A DNA stretch of 64,000 nucleotides from Gloeopeniophorella convolvens. Lineage: Eukaryota > Basidiomycota > Agaricomycetes > Russulales. The translations under genes were made by a program, and so were the position numbers. The stretch covers positions 186,001 through 250,000 of the forward strand of contig WTXD01000002.1 in the NCBI GenBank assembly GCA_022496205.1. The letters run 5' to 3'. Below are positions 38,536 through 47,540 of the stretch, one piece after another (within the stretch, counting starts at the first letter, position 1; each line of letters begins with the position of its first letter). The notes below the pieces were generated by a model, which saw only the letters and a program-made list of their open reading frames with translations, ran no database searches and was not told the origin of the DNA.

Positions 38536-39309
38536 ACCTCCGCTCATCCCGCACTTACGTACGGTACACCTGTCTCACGACGTCCAACGCATCATCGACC
38601 GACAAATTCGCATTTACTACTATAGATATGTTCATTATACATTATAGCACTCGAGCACAATGACACGTTGCAGAACCCTCCAGCAGGCAGATCCGAAAAG
38701 GGCTCGTTCTAAGTATTCGGGCTCGTCAACTCTAAAAGCCCGGGTACGCCACAAGCTCATGTTGCATCATTGATGAAGTCAAGATTTAACCTCACCCCGT
38801 TCTGGGAGACAGCCATCAACATTGTCCCCGCCCGGATATGAATTAATGCTGTCAACGACATGCTCCGTGGTCACGAAGCCCCGGCCCTTCCGAACCTTCG
38901 GATTCCCTTGGAACACAAAGCCCACGAATAGGTCAAGCAGAGCGCAACACCTTAGATGTGCCCCTCGCACCTCAACGTCAACACTCATCCGTTCTCGGCC
39001 ATCAACCGAAGTATTCTGTGCGGTGATTTGAGCCCAACATGAACTCCAGGGCATTGGAAGCGAGTAGGGCGCCGCGCGGAGCATAATTCATTAGTCGCGA
39101 AATTTTCAATTCGCCATGGCAGTGACTCCTCTCCTAGCTCATGGAGCCAGGTTGGCAGCGTCCATACGGACTATTATAGTCCACTCGATTTGGGCAAGAC
39201 AGTTCTCCATGTCAGCCAACTGTACTCGCCGCACCTGGGGTCTGCTAGCACCTATGGACGGTATATAAACGATGGCAGCGTCTCATGGTCGCCCTTCAAT
39301 CCAGTAGCA
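38536..39309. promoter_or_regulatory. Promoter region of the NIS synthetase
   Basis: 774 bp. The only coding-like feature is a 101-codon minus-strand frame at 38779-39084 with no recognised family. The region ends with TATATAAA at 39262-39269. I looked for HGATAR motifs (targets of the Urbs1/SreA iron repressors) by eye and saw no clear cluster. Confidence 0.45.
39262..39269 (+). promoter_or_regulatory. TATA box deciding the NIS synthetase start
   Basis: TATATAAA lies 41-48 nt upstream of the ATG at 39310 and downstream of an in-frame ATG at 39190. Transcripts starting below this box would exclude the upstream ATG, so 39310 is preferred. Confidence 0.5.
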
Positions 39310-41491
39310 ATGGCCCACACCCATTCCTCAGAGCGTGCTGCTTTCGCCACTATCTCTCGCTTGTTGGCTTGTCTCGTCACAGAATCTCTCGTTCGTGGGT
39401 TCTATGTGCCGCTCCCCTGGTCCGATGGAGTTGGGTTCTGCATCGTCCTTCTCAAGCCATCGTTAGAAGTTGGGCCTCACGGACACTCCTCGCCCTCACC
39501 AGAGAGCCTCTTGGCTGTCATAGCTTTACGCCACGTCCCGGTCTTGAAAAGCAGCAACAGCAACCTTCCACACCTCAAGGAGATCGCCCTTTTGGACCCT
39601 TTCGATATGTTCCCGTTGGTCCTTGAAGTCGCAGAGATGCAGCAGAAAAAATCGGTTTATCATCAGGCATGTTATGATGTTGGTCTAGCTTTACGCGTGG
39701 ACTAACGATTCTCAGTCCGACGAAAACCGATTTCTCTCCATGGCTGCCGGGGGCCTGTTGTCCCTGGGGTGGAGCTCAAGTGTAGTTGGCCGCCTCGTCA
39801 AGTGCACCAACCCGACGACAGTCTGGAAAAGAGTCGCATCTGCCATCAACGTCGCACCCTCCACGAGTGACGGGATCATACAAGAGCTCGAGAGTTCAAT
39901 TCTCTGGCAGACCTATGGTTATGACCATCCGCCACCTGCACCTACTCTTCAATCCACTAACATCGAATGGGAGCAGTCCATCGTCGAGGGCCATCCGACA
40001 TATCCTGTAAGCTAGTGCACGAGGCTCGTACAACACAGGAGTTGCCCATTATTGACGTTCGATAGTTTCACAGGGCTCGGACCTCGATGGCACCCACCCC
40101 TGACCTCACTCCAGGGGGTTATGACCTGTATTTTCCGCGTGTGCGATTGGCACTTTTGCCGCGATCAAGCATGAAACTGTCAGGCGATTACGATTCCCTG
40201 ATAGAGCCTATCTGCCGTGCTGCAGCACACAACGCCGGGAAGCCTATCGAGATTGACGACGGATATGTCATTATACCTGTGCACGAACTCCAGACTTACC
40301 ACATTCTGGAAACATTCAAGGAGGCCATTATCCTTCCGGAAGAATTCAGCATCCCAGGTCGAGCCCAACAGAGTCTCCGGTGCGTCGGCAAAACTCGCGT
40401 TCAAACCTGTTGAGCTGACTTTGATCCCGCTCGGTCAGATCCGTCGTTCTTCCAGGCATAGATTGTGGCATTGTGCTGAAGCTTTCGTTGGGCATCAAGC
40501 TGACGTCTGGATACCGGTTCCTCATGCCCAGCGTCGCCATTTTTAGCGTCCGCCTTTCGGAGACCGTCATACCTGCGCTTCACATCAATCACGAATTCCT
40601 CACGATCGCGCGGGAACCTGCAAGCGCCGTGCATACGGATGATCGTGACTTGGCTCGCTGTGCGGTCATCTTTCGCAAGAATTTGGAATGCAGACACGAA
40701 TTCCGCGGGGAACGGCATATCGTGTGTACAAGTCTCGTCGAGTCTGGTCATGCTGGGACAGACGGCGACGTGTCAAGCGTAGTCAGAGTCTTCCGACTCG
40801 ACACAGAACAAAAGCGCATAGAATGGCTCGATAGGCAAGCAGTTCTGATCGAAAGCGGCCCCGCTTCTAGCTGAACATACCTCATTCTAGGTTTGTGCGG
40901 ATATTTTTCGCGGCGATGCTCCCACCATTGCTGGAGAATGGCGTTGCTTTCGAAGCCCATCCGCAGAACTGCGTCGCACGCTTCGAGCTCGCAGAGCCAC
41001 ACCACTTACTCGGCTTCATTGTCCGCGACATGGAAGGGATGCGTTTTCACCCTCCCACTGTGAAGGCGTCGACCGGCATAGACGCCAGCGATGCAGTCCA
41101 TCACTCAGAACAGCTGGAAGGGCTGTACAAGCGTGCATACCAGACGATGATCCACAACCACTTGCAGCGCCTCATCCGCGTGCTAGGACTCCACTACAAC
41201 GGGAAAGGTTGGATGTTGGTTCGCACGCGTCTGCGGGAGGTGATTCCGCCTGGGCACACACTGGAGCATGTGTGGTTGAGGGAAGGCGCAGACACGGTGC
41301 TCGCCAAGTCATTCATGCGCATGCGCTGTTCAGGGTCCATCGTGACTGTGAGCGCGTCTTCTTTGCTCTTGACTTGTTCTTACCCCATCCGTCAACAGCC
41401 TCAGTATACACCTGTGCCGAACCTCATCCTTTACGAGGGTGTTCGTCGGGAGGATCTACCTGATGCTTCAGCCATACAGCAGGGGTTGTGA
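39310..41491 (+). CDS. NIS siderophore synthetase (IucA/IucC family)
   Basis: ATP-dependent carboxylate-amine/alcohol ligase of the NRPS-independent siderophore (NIS) family. It joins a carboxylic acid such as citrate to an amine, via an acyl-adenylate. Six exons, about 630 residues, the normal family length. Conserved blocks: EWEQSIVEGHPTYPFHRAR (the GHP motif of the IucA/IucC N-domain), then GGYDLYFPRVRLALLP, LRSVVLPGIDCGIVLKLSLG with IKLTSGYR, and IVCTSLVESGHAG. LENGVAFEAHPQNCVARFEL is the family's E-x-H-x-Q-N region. The FhuF-like C-terminal part has TMIHNHLQRLIRVLGLHYN and ends AIQQGL. Introns at 39667-39715 and 40835-40890 use GC donors. No stop or frameshift remains after splicing, so it looks functional. 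Predicted cytosolic: no signal or membrane segment. Confidence 0.88.
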
Positions 41492-41579
41492 TCGGATACT
41501 ATACGAACATGCAGATGAAGGTGGCGTGGGACCTCGCAACGGAACGAATGTCTTTTGTCACTAAGGTCACCTCTAGGAG

Positions 41580-42540
41580 ACAAGTGGACATTTGATTACG
41601 CGTATATGTATGCGGGTCCAGCCGTAGCATGGCAAATATAAACTTGATGAGCTGCACATCGTAAACCCCCATGAAAGAAGGTCGAAAGTGCGCGTGAGGA
41701 CGCTAACAGATAGTCGAAGGATGTATAGAACGACCATACAACATGACGTAGATAGAGACATGCGATATGGACTGTTCGGAAAATATGACTGGCATCATCG
41801 TGATCGCCACGTAGAGTGGTATGTAGAGCGCGACCCATCAAACAACGACCTTGAATATAGTGAGATTGACGGTAAATAGAAGAAGCGAAAGGCCCGCGTA
41901 GAATAGGAGGACAGATAAGTGGAGAAGCGTAGGAAGCGCGTCGATTGCCCAGGAGACCCGGAACTTCTCTACGCCCTCGGCGTAGAAGGAACGAATACGG
42001 GCGCGTTCGTACGGCTGGTAGCGTGTCTGGGTCACGCGCATTTAATGCCGTGCCCGCTGTTGCAACATCGTGGCCAGGAGCGCACATGTCAGGCTTACGA
42101 CAAGATTGAGGAACCAGAGAACATTGACCCGGATAGTGGTCGCGGATGGACTGAAGGTAGCAGGATCGGAAATTGTCGAGGGGATAGGGACGTGGGAGCC
42201 ATCGTCGGAGGTAGACTGCTGATAGATGCGGAAGAGGTAGAAGGCGGACGCGTCCTGAGAGTTCGGCTGAAACCCCTGGTAGGTATTTCTGAGAAAGGTT
42301 GCCACGGAGGCGGAGAATAGGTCGGTCTGCAGCAACACACGGTGCCATGAGCGCGCTAAAAAATCCAACGGAACAAACAATCGCACGAATACTAATATAT
42401 ATCCCATCCGTATCACCCTTCCAATTCTCGACCATCTTCTTGTCTTCTTCCGCACGTTCGAGATGCATTGAGAATAGCGGACCCGATGGGTCACTGATGT
42501 TGTTCTCGGACTGCGAATCGTGGAGGCCATGGGCCGGCTA
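41580..42540 (-). pseudogene. DUF6535-like membrane gene, copy A, broken
   Basis: Matches the pattern of DUF6535 proteins (basidiomycete membrane proteins of unknown role). An N-terminal exon ends EDKKMVENWKGDTDGI. A second carries SASVATFLRNTYQGFQPN and RVNVLWFLNLVVSLTCALLA, followed by RVTQTRYQPYERARIRSF and LHLSVLLFYAGLSLLLFTVN. It is disabled in several ways. About 4 extra bases at the first exon/intron junction (relative to copy B) break the frame. There is a TAA at 42042-42044 between LLATMLQQRARH and the next MRVTQT, and a TGA at 41838-41840 after NLTIFKVVV. The right part (from 42093) lies in the tandem duplication. It ends about 90 bp from the convergent NIS synthetase. Confidence 0.7.
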
Positions 42541-45500
42541 CTAGAGCGTTAGTATGTGGAGGAGATCAAGACAAGTTCGACATACACCGGATGTCAACCG
42601 GCGCGGGGATATTCACATATCCTGCAGCGCCAGTAGGTATCAGCCTGATTTCTTGCTCCACAAGATCAGTATGAGTGTGTGAGGTTGCCAGGAGACAACC
42701 GGCGTATCACGCAGAGCTCGGCGTGCACACACTGGCAGGGTATAACTCCGGGGTACACTGTAGGGCGCCTGAGACATTGGACATAGATAGTAGTGCTACA
42801 GTACTGTCGGCGTGGGTCGTGAAATGCACATGACAGGCCTAAGGGTAGTGGACAGTTTGGAAGGACCGGCGGCCTCGCAGTGGTCGCGTACGGCCGCAAC
42901 CCCGGCATCTTGACTCAGATAGTGATGGGTACGTTGTAGCGCGTCGGTGTTCTCATACCGCCGGTTGGTCGATGTCCTGTTGTTGTGTAGTTGTTGCTGG
43001 AGGGTGGATGGGTGCACACCCCGGGTTGGATCAGGAGCCCTCAGTGTCTGCACTGTTAGACGATGATGCCGTCAGTTCTGACACGTCAAGATAGAGGTGG
43101 TTATGACACACAACGCACCGGCCGTCATTACTGGGCGTCCGGTTTTCGAGCTCCAGTGCAGGGAGGTTTGTTGAGGTCCCCTTCGTTACAAGAGGTCTGA
43201 ATATGATGCCAGACACCACACCTGAAGGGCTGAAACAAGATCAGGCACAGGGTAAGCGCCGTTGTGTGGCGGAGCAACGGCCAGACATACAGCACTCACC
43301 CGTCATACCTGCGACAACATATGGGACTAACTCATACGGCGGAGCATTCGTAGTCAGCGGTCGGCCCCGTCGTCGTTGGCTAAAGACGCGTGAGTAGACC
43401 AACCAACGGCGGTGGCCAATGGCAGGAGGTGCTTGCCGTGCGACCCGGCGCCTATTATCGGCGCGGGCGCCAGTCCAGCCTTGGTTCAGAGCCCGGCTAC
43501 ACGGCGACTCAAGTACTAGTAATGTACATACATACTGTAGCCTTGGCGCTCGCTCGGATGTGGTTATGAATACGCACTGATGGTAAATTGTACGGGGGCA
43601 AGGGAGGCAGTTCTCAGTGACAAGAATACGAATGTGACATTCTATGATACAGCACATTACTAGAGAAGAAGGACCAAATACTGAGACATGTCACTAGGTG
43701 GCAAGAGGTGAGCCGGCAACGCGAATCTTGCTGTCGTTCACTGTCGCGGAATGTTCAGCGCTAACAACGCCTGAGCGCAGGCTTGCTCTTTCGCCGCAGA
43801 CTTGCGGGGGTTGTCACAGGCACCGACAACATGTCCGTCGACTATATCGAATTTCAGCTGGAATCCTTCATCTGTTAATCAATATTCACCTCTTACGACT
43901 ATTGTCCATCGGTCCGTCACATTTGGTCCATTATCCTTCTCGTAATAGCTAATTGCATTAGGCCTCCCAATTCCTTGGAAGTCTTCAAAGCGGTGAGTAT
44001 ACACCTTCGTTTGCGAAATCGTATCAGAACATACAGTTGTTTAGTTGGACGCTGGGTGCTGTGGAGTGCAGTGGTGAATTTGAAGAAAGGCGGGGTTTAG
44101 AATTGTGATATTTGAGCACGTACGAAGAGACATTTGTGAGGATATTGTTTGTTGAGATGCTTTGAATATGCGGGCTTAGCTTGAAAGATGTTCAGAGCTT
44201 GCATTCTGAGAGATGCTGAAGCCATGGCCTTATACTGCCTAGAAGCTGAGGTGTTGGTCCCCAGACGTACGCAGGTGTAGTCAACACGTAGTACCGTCCA
44301 TGAATCCGTACCTTGTATAATCGCGTGCAAAACGGAATGTCAACAATCACGAATGATACCGGCGCCTAAGTGGTTTCTGTACGATACGCGCAAAGAATGA
44401 TAATGCCGACGCTACGCTGCCAGTATGCGTCGACGGATGGATGTCCATGTTCCATATTCCGAATCCGGTGTGGATCCACCGCGCCAACATCAAGATTACA
44501 GCAGCAGCTTGCGCGGCCCGCAGCATCAAACAGCCACCAAGCAAAATGTCCGGAACAACCTGTGTGTGCCTATAGAAGTTGGAGGCTGTGCGCCGTGCAT
44601 CTCGGAAGTGCGCGCGGTAGATACACCTCTCACCTCTGCAGCACTGTGACATTGGGCGCTATGGCAAACGACCATCTCAACAGATGCATAGAGATGGTGA
44701 TAGCGCCGTTCTGCGCACCAGATACTGGAGGTTAGTGAGCTACTGGGATGATGCATCAGTACGCTATAGTGTTCCGCTCATGCTGTCATATGACCCACAT
44801 AGTCGGCTTATCGGAGATGAACTGTGGTGGATAGACCAAAACATACCGCCGAGTACACGTTCACTTTGGAAGCACGTAGAGATGCAGGAACCAGCTAGGC
44901 TGAATGTTGGAGTTAGTGGATCCTCGTGTGCACGAACCTTGCTCTAGCCGTAACGAAGAAATAAGATATAGAAATATGTAGATCAGATGAACAAATAGAA
45001 GGCAGCAGAAAGTCTATGAGATAGAGAACGAATGAAAAAAGGCGGGGGAGTTGAGCCGAAGGCTTGCGTGGGTGAAATGCGATAAGGGCGGTATCACTCA
45101 TTCCATTCCAACACCAGGTTGGCGAGTGCGGTGTCCGCTTGCGCGTCTCAGGACAGGTGCTTGCGGGTCCCTGTTCCAGACGACACCTCCTGGTCATCAA
45201 CTGCACAAAGCTTGACAGAGTGCCTATTACCGGATGCGAGGACTACGTACTCTTACAAACGGAGTTCCATTTGGGCGCGTGAGCCGGCCCAGACTGTGTA
45301 TCAACCCAGCTCAGGGCTCAGGCCTAGGGAAGTCAGTCTTCCCCTGCCTTGGAGGACTAAGGATGACTAGTTCAAGATACGTGCCTATGCAATGTAGCAT
45401 ACAGTTATCCAACGCAATGGTACCCGTCGCTGGGGTCCTAGTCAGAAGAGGAGGCGACACATGTGACATAGCGTAGAGCTCACCACTGCACGGCTGTACG

Positions 45501-46718
45501 GTTTCGAGCTCGATATTAACAGGCTTATAAGGTCGCGAATCATGCCGACGATAGCCAATGCGTCTCTCACACGGAGGACTCGCGCAACCGACGATACTCA
45601 CACCATGCCTGTGGGCATCGATTCATTCTGATAAATGCGACGGACAAGTCAGACGCCCCGGTCAGGAGCGCTATGATCCGCCATGGATCAGGAGTCGACT
45701 GGATAGGAATGCAAGAGGCTGAATCCTCCTAAGGGTATTGAATATCGGATTAATTGACAGGAACGCAGATGTGAAACGATCAGGCTGAAATTGGCATGCT
45801 GGAGAAGTACAAAGGACGTCTGAAAACCCGCCAGAGCCATCAGGGAGCGACCCTTAGGAAAAAGAAAAAAGACATACCAGACCACGACGCGCAGCACCAA
45901 GAGTGGTCCCCGAACTAAGACAAGAGGAAAAGAATTGCCAGTTTGTGCGTGCACTTAAAACCCTACCTAGTGTTAATGCCGGGCGTAACGTCGGACCCGG
46001 AATAACGATAATTGAACGTTGGAGCTTCAAGCTTCAATGCGTGTACGTGGCCTCGACCTGAGGGCCTCGAGGCGCAGGCTGGTTGTCAATGTTTTCTTGC
46101 CTCGGCGGTGTGTAAGTACAAAGGTGGCGGACTGGGAAATGCGGGATTCAGACTGCCAGTTTGCAGATGTTTTACGCTGAATTTTGTAGCGGGAGGTTCG
46201 GACGCGGCGCTGAGGCGCCGTCGCCGCCGTGGCATCGTTCGTATCCGGGGAGCCGGGCCGCCATAGCGCGGGAGCTTTCGGCGACCTTCGGCGACTAGCG
46301 ACTCGCCGAAATCACGACTCATTGCGCCTTCAGCCAGATCGCAATATTGTAGCTCCAGTCGACGCTGCTCCACGCTCAAGGCCATTGACTCTGGCGCGCC
46401 TTGCCGTGCTTACAGCGATCGTGGCCCCTTAGAGATACCTAATGGTATGCCAAGACTAGTCCCACGCTGATCCCTATGTAGGCGAAGGTGTCCAGGACGC
46501 ACGGCGCCTTGGCGAAGGCCAGTGTGGATTTAGAAAGCCTGTGGGAGGGCCCGGGGCTCAGGTGAGCTGTAGCTGTTCAAGACGCCCTGGGTGTTCTTTC
46601 CATCACGTCTGGTCCCTGGTCAAACTCTATCTGGAACTCTATCCGGGTTGGCCTTTCCCTTGCATCGCCTTGGACAGGCCGCCGAGATAGCGGAGGCGCT
46701 GTGTGATTGTTACGGCTC
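42093..46718. repeat. Tandem segmental duplication, copy A (about 4.6 kb)
   Basis: Direct repeat of 47088-51622, offset by about 5.0 kb, found by matching blocks in the same order. Examples: the block at 43260-43345 matches 48180-48240; 44097-44735 matches 49036-49670; 45115-45480 matches 50100-50400; 46320-46700 matches 51210-51620. Similarity varies from near-identical to clearly decayed with small indels. The left end cuts into the DUF6535-like pseudogene; the rest holds no intact gene. Minus-strand fragments near 46300-46630 look like remains of exons (for example MALSVEQRRLELQYCDLAEG and TFAYIGISVGLVLAYH). Confidence 0.85.
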
Positions 46719-47087
46719 TCGCGATCAAGGCGGATGAGCTCGCCGTAGCTCGCACTCCTCCAGGACGGAGTTGATGGCGCGGGGACGTAGACGATATGCC
46801 GGGTAGAGGCATGCAAGGATATAGACCGCTACACCGTGCTCGTCCTTATTGGAGTTTGAACTGACGACTTGATTCCATACACATACATCGGAGATGCTAT
46901 GGCGAAGCTCCTCAGGCAAGTCCTGCGAAGGAAGGTGGAGTGGGAGGTAACGTAAGGTCGCGGTCAACGCATTTGCACGCGTCGTATGGAATGTCCCGTT
47001 GGGATATGGTAAAGCAATATGTCGAATGAAGAGCAGGGTCGCTTCGTAGCTGACGTGACCAATGGCTCAGGCGCGATTGTCTCCGAT
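46719..47087. other. Unique spacer between the two duplicated copies
   Basis: 369 bp not matched next to copy A. It encodes the retained C-terminal remnant of the copy B DUF6535-like pseudogene on the minus strand. Confidence 0.55.
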
Positions 47088-47540
47088 GCTTACGACAAAA
47101 CTGAGGAACCACAGAGCATTGACCGAGATAATGGTCGCGGATGGACTGAAGGTGGCAGGATTAGAGATTGTTGAGGGAATAGAGACGTGGGAGCCATTTT
47201 CGGAGGCAGACTGCTCTCAGATGCGGGAGAGATAGAAGACAGATGCGTCCTGAGAGTTCGGCTGAAGCTCCTGGTAGGTGTTTCCGAGAAAGGTTGCCAC
47301 GGAGGCGGAGGATAGGCCAGTCTGCAGCAATAAACAGCGAGTACGCTAGAAAGATCCAACAGAATAAACAATCGCACGAATACGAGTATCCCATCTGCAT
47401 CACCCTTCCGACTCTCGACCATTCTCTCGTCTTCCGCCCGTTCAAGATACGTCGAGAATCGCGGGTCCGATGGGTCATTGGAGTGTTTCTCGGACTGCGG
47501 GTCATGGGGACCGATGGAGGCCCATGGACCGGCTACTAGA
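46725..47540 (-). pseudogene. DUF6535-like membrane gene, copy B, deleted and broken
   Basis: Second copy of the DUF6535-like gene. The first exon/intron join is clean here (DGIL then TGLSSASVATFLGNTYQE). A TGA at 47217-47219 interrupts the domain after VFYLSRI. The part that in copy A encodes the later membrane helices is missing: after NALWFLSFVVSIGDNRA and another stop (47067-47069), the frame runs into SYEATLLFIRHIALPYPNG, NALTATLRYLPLHLPSQDLP and ends near LRRAHPP. That tail resembles the C-terminal helical region of such proteins and has no counterpart next to copy A. I infer an internal deletion of the middle of the gene. Confidence 0.65.

Noticed and set aside
44347..44652. 101-codon frame present in both duplicated copies, taken as a gene
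   Set aside because: Differences between copies are mostly amino-acid changing, and overlapping frames on the other strand are equally kept. Shared ancestry of the DNA explains the open frame.
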